Shown here: positions 35,701 through 43,216 of the stretch, piece after piece
Position numbering within the stretch: the first letter of the stretch is position 1
Layout of the letters: each line of letters begins with the position of its first letter
Position numbers and translations under genes: made by a program
NCBI RefSeq assembly: GCF_001613325.1
Contig: NZ_BDCD01000016.1
Location: forward strand, 248,001 to 312,000
Length of the DNA stretch: 64,000 bases
DNA from: Nocardia yamanashiensis NBRC 100130
GTDB lineage: Bacteria > Actinomycetota > Actinomycetes > Mycobacteriales > Mycobacteriaceae
Direction of reading: 5' to 3'
The notes under the pieces: generated by a model
What the model saw: the letters and a program-made list of their open reading frames with translations, nothing else
Database searches by the model: none
What the model was told of the DNA's origin: nothing

Positions 35701-36303
35701 CGCTGCGCGCTGCTGCGCAGACTGGATCGGCTCGCCGAAGCCCAGACCGCCCTCGACGCCGCCGCCGGCGCCGCGGAGCGTCTGGGCAGCGCCGACCTGG
35801 AAGCACTGGTGCACCACGATCGCGGACTGCTCGCCCACGCCCGGGGCGAAGACACCGCCGCCGCAGAGCAATTCCGTCTCGCCCTGGCCGCCGACCCGCC
35901 CGTAAGCCGTGCCCTGACTAGACTCCATCGCGCCGAATCACTCACCCGCGCCGGGCAACTCGAAGCCGCGGAGGCGGAGCTGCGGCAGGCCGCGCTGGAA
36001 CCCGTTGCGGCGGGCGATTTCCCGGACACCCTGGTGGCCAGAATGCAGCGCATCCAAGGGCTGATCGCGCACGCCCGCCAGGACGACGACCTGGCCGTCA
36101 CGCGCTTGCGGCAGTCGGCGCGGGTGTGGCGGCGCCGGGTGACCGTCGGCGCGCCGACCGGCGAGAACTATTCGGCCGCACTGGTCGATCTGGGCCGCCC
36201 GCCACTGGCGGCCCTGGTCGAACCGGCCCGGGAACTCGATCGGGTACTGGCCGAACTCTCCGCCATCGAACAGGACCGGAACGGACATGCCGAGCTTCGA
36301 TGA
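32707..36303 (+). CDS. AfsR/SARP-type ATPase transcriptional regulator with TPR repeats
   Basis: 1198 residues. An N-terminal winged-helix DNA-binding domain (about 1-90) and a bacterial transcriptional activator (BTAD) domain (about 95-235) make a SARP unit. A repetitive linker (about 246-338) follows. Next is a STAND/AAA ATPase with Walker A GEGGIGKT (K417) and Walker B LVLVLEDLHLAD (about 515). The C-terminal half is alpha-helical TPR-like sequence without a LuxR domain. Such proteins activate secondary-metabolism or morphogenesis genes. The target could be the NRPS 7 kb away, but no shared operator was found. The ATG at 32707 follows GGAGAGG. Its end overlaps the SRPBCC gene by 17 bp. Confidence 0.9.
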   Translation: MLRIQVLGPLRAELDGQPVRLPDRNQRVCALLAWLAVHPGPRRRSTVAAELWPDAPAPNARASLRSAIWSLRTVLGPGSPTLATARETIALSPDVQVDLTEFDRLASAGAAAAALSLCRGELLTGWQEDWLPPIRADHTRRLARVLALAATAAETEGDHDAALTWARRRADLDPVDEVAARELIRLLAATGDHDAALSSYARLRRTLQSELEVAPAPETVALIHRIRSAEPLAVSESAVPPSRPAEPVAGFDSVGRRSRSTEPVAGLDSVGHPSRSAGPVTGFDSVGHPSLSAEPVAGSVGRRSRSAKPDAGFDSLGRQSYSAEPGPGIDSVSRRPLAAPVPSQWAVHSAELPTAIEAPVGRVRNAGPPATGGWLGTAPVSLIGRVPELAQLRNCLARMDIGRGCVVMINGEGGIGKTALAEELLDLVARHGIRSGSGAAGGPGGMPFGVWSEALAELLAGAGPLPADAAWVADLARLVPAVAPPGSAGAPEHDRIRLFEAVVQLLVRLSARGPLVLVLEDLHLADASSLDLLGYVGRRIGRLPVLLVLTRRRLPPGRRADAVLAALRAKGVLAADMDLGPLTVGEVRELARCTADLTAAQLERIVSVAGGSPLLTVTAARQFALGHADPVEDLRVATRAELGRLSGQARLFVELAAVAGHDLGRADIVRLPLLTAPDRAATEALGAGLLRIREGAIGFRHALLRAAVYDDIAEPVRAHLHEALATELSARDGRATRRAAEIADHLRRAGRDDLAVGQLIRAAADARAVAALAEAAGFLREALEIEPDHPETLLELGEVEAWRGRLEAADDAFDRALELISPQDTGALIAAWLRRGMWLRGGVCHPRESRRSYRAALDLLDREPDSDPMIRAEVLAGLAWAESVAGEPDAVAELLEQAAVLTADGPVGDLLAHDLEVARAHALLRAGRFTESYAPLVSAADAAQRARRPDLAYSCLINAASAAACAGEFTRSVDFADRCLSLVVPNGLLRLIVYTQSGRCALLRRLDRLAEAQTALDAAAGAAERLGSADLEALVHHDRGLLAHARGEDTAAAEQFRLALAADPPVSRALTRLHRAESLTRAGQLEAAEAELRQAALEPVAAGDFPDTLVARMQRIQGLIAHARQDDDLAVTRLRQSARVWRRRVTVGAPTGENYSAALVDLGRPPLAALVEPARELDRVLAELSAIEQDRNGHAELR
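33442..33720 (+). repeat. 48-bp tandem repeat coding for a 16-residue linker repeat
   Basis: Six consecutive units begin at 33442, 33490, 33538, 33586, 33628 and 33676. The period is 48 bp except the fourth, which lost 6 bp in frame. The encoded unit is like EPVAGFDSVGRRSRST. It sits between the SARP and ATPase halves of the regulator and stays in frame throughout. It looks like a minisatellite in a disordered linker. Confidence 0.9.
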
Positions 36304-36691
36304 TCACGCGCACAGCCCGGCCGCGCCCGAGGAGGTGTGGAAGCTGCTCTACGACCCGAGCCGATTCCCGGAGTGGTGGGCCGGAATCGGCAGCGTCGAA
36401 CCCGCGGCGGCCACCGGCGCGGACGGCTACACCATGTACCCGGAAGGCTATCCGGACTTCCCGATGCCGCAGGCCCTGCGCACCGACCGCGCCGGGCGGC
36501 GGGTGACGATCTCCTGCCTGATCTCGGATCTGTGCTTCGAATGGCGGCTGGAACCCGATGCGAGCGGCACGCAGACCGATATCCACGTGCACGTCGAACT
36601 CCCCGACGCCGAGGCCGCCCGCCTCGCCCCGCAACGGGAGATCATCCACGCCTCGGTGCTGGCTCTGGCGGCGCTCGCCGCGGCGGAGTGA
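36287..36691 (+). CDS. SRPBCC (polyketide cyclase/START-like) family protein
   Basis: 134 residues of the helix-grip fold. The N-terminal DHAHSPAAPEEVWKLLYDPSRFPEWW is the usual SRPBCC opening, and the C-terminal long helix ends ALAALAAAE. The family binds hydrophobic ligands or acts as cyclases; the role here is unknown. It starts 17 bp inside the 3' end of the AfsR-type regulator, so the two are co-transcribed. One base separates its end from the convergent 67-residue gene. Confidence 0.85.
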   Translation: MPSFDDHAHSPAAPEEVWKLLYDPSRFPEWWAGIGSVEPAAATGADGYTMYPEGYPDFPMPQALRTDRAGRRVTISCLISDLCFEWRLEPDASGTQTDIHVHVELPDAEAARLAPQREIIHASVLALAALAAAE

Positions 36692-36692
36692 C

Positions 36693-36896
36693 TCACTCGT
36701 CGCTGCCGAGCCGATCCCCGATGAACCGCAACAGTTCCGGATCACCGGAGGTGAATCGATCCAGCTCCTCACCGCCGGTGCAGGGGTAGAGCCCGACGGT
36801 GACCCGGTCCGCGCGCCGGGCCAGCACCCGCCAGATCGCGCCCGCGGACTCCCAGCGCCGCAGTACCGCGACCGGATCGGCGTGCTCCCCGGACAC
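36693..36896 (-). CDS. Conserved-looking small hypothetical protein (67 aa)
   Basis: Reads VLRRWESAGAIWRVLARR, then RVTVGLYPCTGGEELDRF, then DPELLRFIGDRL. It has protein-like composition, with an alternating helix/strand pattern and a single Cys. I recall similar short proteins in mycobacteria and nocardiae but cannot name a function. The GTG start lies 8 bp after the stop of the SDR gene, so the two form an operon. A longer upstream open frame is shadow sequence of the SDR gene. Confidence 0.7.
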   Translation of the reverse strand: MSGEHADPVAVLRRWESAGAIWRVLARRADRVTVGLYPCTGGEELDRFTSGDPELLRFIGDRLGSDE

Positions 36897-36904
36897 GATC
36901 GGCG

Positions 36905-37753
36905 TCAGCTCGCGGCCGAGGTGACGCCGGTCAGCTTCTCCGACAGCGTCCAGAGTTCCTGCGCCAGTGCGGTATCCAGGGCCTGCTTGTTCTTGGGCTG
37001 CTCCACCTTCAGCCGGTGGTAGTACTTGCCCTCGATCTCCTCGGCGGTGGTCGCCAGGTGCACCAGGGGCTCGGCTCCGCGCTCGGGGGAGAGGAACACC
37101 AGGCGGCCGATCGGCGAGCGGATCAACGCGCCCAGACCCAGTGGGGCGTTGTCGTAGACGTGGGTCGCGACCGCGCCCGGATGGAAGGCGGCGGTGCGCA
37201 GGCCGGTGCCGGCGGTGCGGCGCGCCAGCTCGCGGGTGAAGATCAGGTTCACCAGTTTCGACTGCGCGTAGGCGGCGAGCTGATTGAACGAGCCGGTCGA
37301 GGCGTTCACGGTGTCGAGATCGAGCCGGGCCATGCGATAGGTGGTGCTGGAGGTGTTGATCACCCGCGCGTCCGAGGCCAGCAGCCGCTCCAGCAGCAGA
37401 TTGGTGAGCAGGAACGGCGAGAGGTGATTGGCCTGGAAGGTCAGCTCGTTGCCGTCCACGGTGACCGTCCGCTCCGCCCACGCGCCGCCGGCATTGTTGG
37501 CCAGCACATCGATGCGCGGATACCGCTCCAGCAGTTGCGCGGCCAGCGCTCGCACCTGTTCGAAATTCGCGAAATCGGCGGTGAACGCCGCGCCCCCGAC
37601 CTTTTCGGCCACCGCCGCGGTGCGCTCGGGCGAACGCCCCACCACCGCGACCGTCGCGCCGCGTTCGGCCAGCCGCGCCGCCGCGGCCGCGCCGATTCCG
37701 GAACTCGCGCCGGTCACCACTACCGTCTTGCCGGCCAGATCCTGTCCCGCCAT
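36905..37753 (-). CDS. Short-chain dehydrogenase/reductase
   Basis: 282 residues, an NAD(P)-dependent oxidoreductase. The cofactor motif is TGASSGIG (14-21), followed by the NNAG motif (about 86-89). The catalytic Ser is in NTSS (about 135) and the YxxxK pair is Y162/K166. The C-terminal KYYHRLKVEQP region resembles the retinol-dehydrogenase/WW-oxidoreductase-like branch. Substrate unknown. A strong AAGGAGA site precedes the ATG. The following 67-residue gene begins 8 bp after it. Confidence 0.92.
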   Translation of the reverse strand: MAGQDLAGKTVVVTGASSGIGAAAAARLAERGATVAVVGRSPERTAAVAEKVGGAAFTADFANFEQVRALAAQLLERYPRIDVLANNAGGAWAERTVTVDGNELTFQANHLSPFLLTNLLLERLLASDARVINTSSTTYRMARLDLDTVNASTGSFNQLAAYAQSKLVNLIFTRELARRTAGTGLRTAAFHPGAVATHVYDNAPLGLGALIRSPIGRLVFLSPERGAEPLVHLATTAEEIEGKYYHRLKVEQPKNKQALDTALAQELWTLSEKLTGVTSAAS

Positions 37754-37841
37754 CCGCCGTCTCCTTCCGCATGAGGCTCGCGATTCGGTTACCCCGTCTC
37801 ACGAGTGATCATCCTCATCGGGTGGGCGGCCGTCCAACCGG

Positions 37842-38576
37842 CTAGCGGCGCTCGATCACGAACGCGGTGGCATTGTCGCGCCCGCCGGCCTGTAAAGCCT
37901 TGTCCACCAAGTCGTTCGCGGTGCCGGCCAGGGATTCCCCGGCGGCCAGCAGCAGTTTCAGCGCGGCCATCTCGAGCGGCTTGTGCACGCCGTCGCTGCA
38001 CAGCAATAGTCGGCCGCGGGCGCGCCCGGTGAGCGCGTGCCCGATGGCGTCCGGCGCGACCGTGCGCACCGAGGTGGTGACCAGATGGCTCATGCGCGCG
38101 GTCGGCGCCAAGCCCCGGCTGGTCAGATATTCCGCGACCGTGTGATCGGTGGTGATCTGGTGCAGGATGCGCCCGTTCCAGCGGTAGGCGCGACAGTCGC
38201 CCACCCACGCGATATCGATCTGATCGTCCGGCTGCCCGGAATCCGGCAGCACCGCGACCACCACCACGGCATCGGCTTCCGGCTGCGGGAATTCGCGCAG
38301 CAGTTCCCGCTGGGCCGCCAGGATGCCGGCGTGCGCGCCGTGCTGTGCCGCTTCGCGCGCGGCGACCGCGGCGATGGCCCGGGCCGCGCGCGCCGCCAGC
38401 AGTTGATCGCCGATGCCGTCCGCGACGGCGAAAGCGATCCGCCCGCTGCCGGGTTCGGCGTGCGAGGCGACGGCGTCGGCATTGAGCGATCGGCCGCCCC
38501 GCCGGGTCGCCGAGGCGGCCTTGATCGTGGCGGATGAAGCGGTCGGCGGGATGGCGCTGGCCCCAGCTGTGTCCAC
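37842..38576 (-). CDS. PP2C-family serine/threonine protein phosphatase
   Basis: About 244 residues. PP2C metal-binding motifs are seen in order: NADA near the N-terminus, AVADGIGD, WVGDCRAYRW, LLLCSDGVHKPL and GGRDNATAFVIE. The aspartates for two Mn/Mg ions are therefore present. No membrane segment is seen, so the protein is soluble. PP2C phosphatases reverse Ser/Thr kinases or act in sigma-factor partner switching; two such kinases lie 20 kb away but no link is shown. I chose the GTG at 38576 because an AGGAG site sits 7 bases before it; a TTG at 38633 has none. Confidence 0.88.
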   Translation of the reverse strand: MDTAGASAIPPTASSATIKAASATRRGGRSLNADAVASHAEPGSGRIAFAVADGIGDQLLAARAARAIAAVAAREAAQHGAHAGILAAQRELLREFPQPEADAVVVVAVLPDSGQPDDQIDIAWVGDCRAYRWNGRILHQITTDHTVAEYLTSRGLAPTARMSHLVTTSVRTVAPDAIGHALTGRARGRLLLCSDGVHKPLEMAALKLLLAAGESLAGTANDLVDKALQAGGRDNATAFVIERR

Positions 38577-38717
38577 GGCGCGGCTCCTAGGACTGATGTG
38601 CCCGTGCTGCCCCTCAGCACTGCTGACAGTCAACCGTGTCAGACCATGCGGTATTGCCAGAATCAGCCATGAATATCCTGTGAACAGGTCACGATTCGGC
38701 AGCCAAAACCCCGGAGG

Positions 38718-39122
38718 CTAGTCGCATTTGCCCGTTCCGGCGTCTCGGGCGCCCTGGCTCGCGGCCTGCCGCTGCTCCTCGGTGAACACCTGCCAGTCGG
38801 GCGTATCCGGGAATTCGTTCAGCGCGTCGGAGACGGCGCGATCCACGCCGACCTGACCGCTGTCCTTGCGGATGGTCTCGAAGCGCGGCAGGTATTTCTC
38901 ACACGTCTCGTGCCGCAGCACCGCGGGCGCGATGGCCGAGGGCGCGGACACCGAACGTGAATTCTCCGGCGGCACAATATTCTTCGACGTGGTGTACGAG
39001 GGGTCGGCCGGACTGGTCGAGGTGGCTTCCGGCGACGGTCCGGTCTTGCCGCCGGTGTAGTCGCACGCCCCGAGCGACAGCGCCAGCGCGGCGAGACCCG
39101 CGGCGATCGTGGTGCGGTACAT
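38718..39122 (-). CDS. Putative lipoprotein of unknown function
   Basis: 134 residues. The start MYRTTIAAGLAALALSLGAC is a lipoprotein signal with lipobox LGAC (Cys20). A Ser/Thr/Pro-rich spacer follows, then a globular region with Cys in HETCEKYLPRFETI and a final KCD. The two Cys may form a disulphide. No family recognised. A GGAGGAAC site precedes the ATG. It lies 141 bp upstream of the PP2C gene in the same direction, so co-transcription is possible. Confidence 0.8.
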   Translation of the reverse strand: MYRTTIAAGLAALALSLGACDYTGGKTGPSPEATSTSPADPSYTTSKNIVPPENSRSVSAPSAIAPAVLRHETCEKYLPRFETIRKDSGQVGVDRAVSDALNEFPDTPDWQVFTEEQRQAASQGARDAGTGKCD

Positions 39123-39220
39123 GGCTGTTCCTCCGGCCCGGCGGGATCGGATCCGCCCGGGGTCTGTCGGTGTTGTTGCCGCCATACCCCGCCGCGCTGT
39201 GAATATCCCTTGTCAGCCGC

Positions 39221-40426
39221 TCAGGTCCGGGTCGCGATCCGGCGGCGATAGCCACGCACCGCCAGCGGCGCGCCGATGCCGTGGATGACCACGCTGCCCA
39301 GCACGGTGATCACCATGGCGGTGATGGCCAGTTCGGCATTGTCGCGCTGGAGCTTGTTGAAGGCCAGCAGCCCGAACACGATCGAGGTGGTGCCGCGCGG
39401 GCCGAGCCAGCCGATCAGCGCGTCCTCCACCCAGGTCAGCCTGGTGCCGATGAGCGACAGCATGACCGGTACGAAGCGCAGCACGGTCAGCACGAGTGCG
39501 CAGAACACCCAGATCCGCCACGGCACGCCCAGCCACAGCGTGTAGACCACCACGGTGCCGAAGACGAACCACATCATCATGGTGAGCAGGAAGCCCACAT
39601 CGTCGATGAGTTCGAGTTCGCGCAGGTGCGCCTCCTCGCGCCGGACCCGCCGGAACACCAGCCCGCACACGAACGCCGCCACGAAGCCGTTGCCGCCCAG
39701 GCCGGATGAGAGTGCGAACGAGCCGAGCGGCGCGGCGACCAGGATGACCCGCTTGGCCTGCGCGGTCATCAGTCTTGCGGAATCGGCGCGATTGACCAGA
39801 AACGCCAGTGCCGCACCGAGGCCCGCGCCCACCAGAATCGCCTTCAGGGCCGCCGGGCCCGCGGTGCCCAGAGCGCTCAATGGCGTCTGATCCTGGGTGA
39901 GATCGCCCGCGAGGATGAGCGCGAAAATAATGATGGGGGAGACGATGCCGTCGTTGTAGCCGCTCTCCACATTCAGGATATTGCGCACCCGCACCGGAAT
40001 CCGCCTGTCCCGCAGCACCGCCGCGGCCGGCGCGAAATCGATGGGCATGACCACGCACGCCACCACCAGCAGCACCGCCCAGCCGAATCCGGGCAGCAGC
40101 CACAGGCCGACCCCGACCGCGGCCGCCAGGCTCAACGGCAGGGCGAGCAGCAGCAGCCGCAGCGTCGCGTTCGGATTACGCCCGAGCAGGCCGCCGCGCA
40201 CCTCGGTGGCATCGACGAACAGCAGCACCGCGAGCACGATTTCGGCGGCGTGCAACATCACCTCGGTATCGAGGGTCTCGCCGATGCTCTCCCGCACGGT
40301 CAGGCCCACGATCACCCCGACCGCGACCGCCACCATCGGCGGACTGATGCGCCAGGCGTCGAGCTTGGCCGCGAGCAACGCCCAGGCGATGAGGGCGACG
40401 GCGATCGAGAGCATGGTGGCAACCAT
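39221..40426 (-). CDS. Cation/proton antiporter (CPA-type Na+/H+ exchanger)
   Basis: 401 residues with about twelve hydrophobic segments. The conserved Asp region is VMPIDFAPAAAVL, and the Asn-Asp pair is N158-D159 in VESGYNDGIVSP; both match transport residues of CPA1 antiporters. LGPRGTTSIVFGLLAF lies in a late helix. It would exchange Na+ or K+ for protons across the membrane. There is no C-terminal regulatory domain. I chose ATG 40426 because translation from there starts with a membrane helix; an upstream TTG would add 28 polar residues. A SigB/SigF-like promoter lies 117 bases upstream. Confidence 0.9.
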   Translation of the reverse strand: MVATMLSIAVALIAWALLAAKLDAWRISPPMVAVAVGVIVGLTVRESIGETLDTEVMLHAAEIVLAVLLFVDATEVRGGLLGRNPNATLRLLLLALPLSLAAAVGVGLWLLPGFGWAVLLVVACVVMPIDFAPAAAVLRDRRIPVRVRNILNVESGYNDGIVSPIIIFALILAGDLTQDQTPLSALGTAGPAALKAILVGAGLGAALAFLVNRADSARLMTAQAKRVILVAAPLGSFALSSGLGGNGFVAAFVCGLVFRRVRREEAHLRELELIDDVGFLLTMMMWFVFGTVVVYTLWLGVPWRIWVFCALVLTVLRFVPVMLSLIGTRLTWVEDALIGWLGPRGTTSIVFGLLAFNKLQRDNAELAITAMVITVLGSVVIHGIGAPLAVRGYRRRIATRT

Positions 40427-40542
40427 GTGGCCATCTTTACAGAAGTTCACACCGGACTCGCTCCGGCCGAACGCGCCGCCGCCACGCCGATCTCGTGAGC
40501 GACACCCCAACCGGCGTGTCGCAAGGCTGGCGCGTCATGCGA

Positions 40543-40567
40543 CTACCCTGGCGACATGTCGGCAAAC
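40543..40567 (-). promoter_or_regulatory. SigB/SigF-like promoter, reverse strand, overlapping the parA-like start
   Basis: On the reverse strand: GTTT (40567-40564), 15 bp, GGGTAG (40548-40543). It points at the antiporter gene, leaving a leader of about 110 bases, and covers the ATG of the divergent ParA-like gene. The sequence match is exact, but the position inside a coding start makes chance more likely than for the other sites. Confidence 0.45.
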
Positions 40568-41344
40568 AATGGCGAAGCGCAGATCGTCGCACTCTGTAAC
40601 CAGAAGGGCGGCGTCGGAAAAACTACTTCGACCATCAATCTCGGTGCCGCGCTTGCGGAATCCGGCCAGCGGGTCCTGCTCGTCGACATCGATCCGCAGG
40701 GCGCGCTCTCGGCCGGACTCGGGGTGGCGGTCAACGACCTCAACCTGACCATCTACGACCTGCTCGGTCCCGCCGCGCCCGGCATCGACGAGGTGCTGAT
40801 GAAAACCTCGGTGCCCGGAATGGACCTGCTGCCCAGCAATATCGACCTCTCGGCCGCCGAGATCCAGCTGGTCAACGAGGTCGGCCGGGAACAGTCGCTG
40901 CGCCGGGTGCTGGAACCGGTGCGCGATCGCTACGACTACATCCTCATCGACTGCCAGCCGTCGCTGAGCCTGCTCACCATCAATGCGCTGGCCTGCGCCG
41001 ACGGCGTCATCATTCCGATGGAATGCGAGTTCTTCTCACTGCGCGGGCTGGCGTTGCTGACCGACACCATGGACAAGGTGCGCGATCGCCTCAATCCGAA
41101 GCTGGCGCTGTACGGCATCGTCGTCACCATGTACGACGGGCGGCTGCTGCATTCGCGTCAGGTCCGCGACCGGGCGATCGAGGTGTTCGGCGACGCCGTC
41201 TACGAGACCGCCATCTCCCGTACGGTCCGGTTCCCGGATGCCACCATCGCGGGGGAGCCCATCACCACCTGGGCGCCGCGGTCGTCGGGCGCGGACCAAT
41301 ATCGCGCCCTCGCTCAGGAATTCCTCACCCGCACGACTCGCTGA
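40556..41344 (+). CDS. ParA/Soj-family ATPase (Rv1708-like)
   Basis: 262 residues. The deviant Walker A motif is CNQKGGVGKTT, with signature Lys17 and Lys22. Walker A' is LLVDIDPQG and the Walker B region is DYILIDCQPSL. MECEFFSLRGL is typical of the chromosomal ParA-like proteins next to scpAB in actinobacteria. It dimerises on ATP and binds DNA non-specifically, and probably helps position a cellular cargo. No parB or scpAB follows here; the next gene is a convergent cutinase whose 3' end overlaps by 20 bp. Confidence 0.9.
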   Translation: MSANNGEAQIVALCNQKGGVGKTTSTINLGAALAESGQRVLLVDIDPQGALSAGLGVAVNDLNLTIYDLLGPAAPGIDEVLMKTSVPGMDLLPSNIDLSAAEIQLVNEVGREQSLRRVLEPVRDRYDYILIDCQPSLSLLTINALACADGVIIPMECEFFSLRGLALLTDTMDKVRDRLNPKLALYGIVVTMYDGRLLHSRQVRDRAIEVFGDAVYETAISRTVRFPDATIAGEPITTWAPRSSGADQYRALAQEFLTRTTR

Positions 41345-42326
41345 GGGCGGTGCGTTCGCTCGGCTCCGTAGGTTCGCTCGGCTCGCCGGGTTCGGTCGGA
41401 ATGCTGGGTTCGAGGCATACCGCCAGTCCCGCGAACCAGTTGTGCAGCCACTTCGTCGCGGTCTCGCCGCCGACGTCGTAGCTGGGGTAGTTGGTGTGCA
41501 CGCGGGAGCTGTAGAACTCCTCGAACATCGCGATGCGTTCCCGATTGGCCTCGGCCGAGAACTGCGTCTGCAACATCCGCACGATGCCGCCGCCATTGCG
41601 CAGGTCGGTGATCAGCGTGCCCGCCTCCATCTCGTAGCGCCAGAGCTCGGTGAGCGTCGGATCCGAGAGCTGGGCGACGAATCCGGCGAAGCGGGTCACG
41701 AAATCATCGGTGGCGGTGGCGCAATAGAGATCGCCGACCGCGCAAATGGTGCGCGCCCGATCGGCCAGCAGCCCGAACCCGCCGGGACGCGCGCCGCCCG
41801 CGCCCGCGCCGGGCGTCTCCGGTCCGATCTGAATATCGGTGGGGGAGCGGCGCGGATCCGACATCAGGCCCACCGCGGCGATGCGGTCCGGCGGCACCAC
41901 GCCCTCGCCGGTCCCGATCTCGGCCGCGAGATCGCCCGCCGCGTCGGCACCCTGGCTGTAACCCAGCAGCGCGATCTTGGTCTCCGCGCAGGAGTCGGCG
42001 ATGGACGCGATCATGGCCCGGGCATTGCCGATCGCCTCCGCCTTGGACCGCCCGTACACGCCCGTCTCCCAGGGAAAGGCGGTCGCCGGATAGTTCACGT
42101 AATTGGTCCGGATGGAGTCCGGCAGGCCGCGGGTGACGAACGACAGCATGCCCGGCGTCGCATGGGTGTGACCGTCCATGCTGGTCTCCCAGGTACCGGG
42201 AATGGCCACGACGAACAGTGCGGGACAATCGGTTTCGGCGCGGCTGGGTGCCGGGGCGAAAATGGTCGCGGTGCCCAGGACCGTGGCCAGGGCACTCAGG
42301 GTGGCGAGCAGGCGGCGTCGTCGCAT
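41325..42326 (-). CDS. Secreted cutinase-family esterase
   Basis: 333 residues, longer than the usual 200-230 of mycobacterial cutinases. It has a signal peptide (about 1-30, cleaving after PSRA), nucleophile S124 in GYSQGA, D199 in AVGDLYC and H277 in SSRVHTNYPSYDVGG, so the triad is complete. Cysteines C34 and C113 probably pair. The family cleaves lipid or polyester bonds outside the cell. The C-terminus is a low-complexity tail of PTEPGEPSEPTEP type. It is convergent with the ParA-like gene, with a 20-bp overlap. It is divergent from the first response regulator, with 149 bp between. Confidence 0.9.
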   Translation of the reverse strand: MRRRRLLATLSALATVLGTATIFAPAPSRAETDCPALFVVAIPGTWETSMDGHTHATPGMLSFVTRGLPDSIRTNYVNYPATAFPWETGVYGRSKAEAIGNARAMIASIADSCAETKIALLGYSQGADAAGDLAAEIGTGEGVVPPDRIAAVGLMSDPRRSPTDIQIGPETPGAGAGGARPGGFGLLADRARTICAVGDLYCATATDDFVTRFAGFVAQLSDPTLTELWRYEMEAGTLITDLRNGGGIVRMLQTQFSAEANRERIAMFEEFYSSRVHTNYPSYDVGGETATKWLHNWFAGLAVCLEPSIPTEPGEPSEPTEPSERTALSESCG

Positions 42327-42475
42327 GAGAACCTCGATAGTGAACCAGTTGTGTTTCGAAATAGTATGAGCTGGCTCACGAAGATGTCGAATTATGGCCT
42401 ACGCCATGCCGATCCGCGCGCCGCGCACCCGGCCGGTTCACAGCAAACGCCCAGCCGGCTCGGAGGTAGCGCGGG

Positions 42476-43216
42476 GTGTCGGCCGCTCACCATGGTGGTA
42501 TGGGCAATGAAACTCCGGAGGCGCGCATCCTCGTCGTGGACGACGAACCGATGATCGTGGACCTGCTGGCGGCGAGCCTGCGATTCCAGGGCTTCGAGGT
42601 CGCGACCGCGGTGTCCGGGGCCGACGGGCTGGACAAGGTGCGCGGCTTCCGCCCCGACGCGCTGATCGCGGATGTCATGATGCCGGGCATGGACGGGTTC
42701 GGCATGCTGCGCCGGCTGCGCTCGGACGGCGTCGACGTGCCGGTGCTGTTCCTCACCGCGCGCGACGACGTCGACGACCGGCTCACCGGGCTCTCGCTCG
42801 GCGCGGACGACTATGTGGCCAAACCGTTCAGCCTGGAAGAGGTGATCGCCCGGCTGCGCGCGGTGCTGCGGCGCGCGCACGGCGTCGCCGAGCCGGGCGG
42901 CTCCCCGCGCCTGTGCGTCGGCGATATCGAATTGGACGACGACAGCCGCGAGGTCCGGAAGGCCGGGCAGCCGGTCTCCTTGTCGCCCACCGAGTTCACG
43001 CTGCTGCGCTATTTCATGCTGAACGCGGGCAAGGTGCTCAGCAAGCGCAAGATCCTGGATCACGTGTGGCACTACGACTTCGGCGGCGATGCCGGGGTGG
43101 TCGAGTCGTACGTGTCGTATCTGCGTCGCAAGATCGACACCGGAGAGCCCAAGCTGTTGCACACCTTGCGCGGTGTCGGTTACACGCTGCGCCCGCCGCG
43201 GCCGGGTCGTCCGTGA
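42476..43216 (+). CDS. OmpR/PhoB-family response regulator, PhoP-like
   Basis: 246 residues. The receiver domain (about 17-130) has acidic pocket D22/D23, phosphorylation site D66 in ADVMMPG and Lys116 in AKPFSLEE. The winged-helix DNA-binding domain (about 145-240) ends with VESYVSYLRRKID and LRGVGYTLR, very like mycobacterial PhoP. I chose GTG 42476 because GGAGG lies 9 bases before it; an internal ATG at 42500 is possible. The stop overlaps the kinase start as GTGA. The genes controlled are unknown. Strong similarity to PhoP does not prove orthology, because a second related pair follows. Confidence 0.92.
   Translation: MSAAHHGGMGNETPEARILVVDDEPMIVDLLAASLRFQGFEVATAVSGADGLDKVRGFRPDALIADVMMPGMDGFGMLRRLRSDGVDVPVLFLTARDDVDDRLTGLSLGADDYVAKPFSLEEVIARLRAVLRRAHGVAEPGGSPRLCVGDIELDDDSREVRKAGQPVSLSPTEFTLLRYFMLNAGKVLSKRKILDHVWHYDFGGDAGVVESYVSYLRRKIDTGEPKLLHTLRGVGYTLRPPRPGRP

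Noticed and set aside
42360..42380. TGAGC-TG-GCTCA palindrome between cutinase and response regulator as a CRP/TetR site
   Set aside because: Arms are only 5 bp and it has no second copy or partner regulator. Too weak to call.
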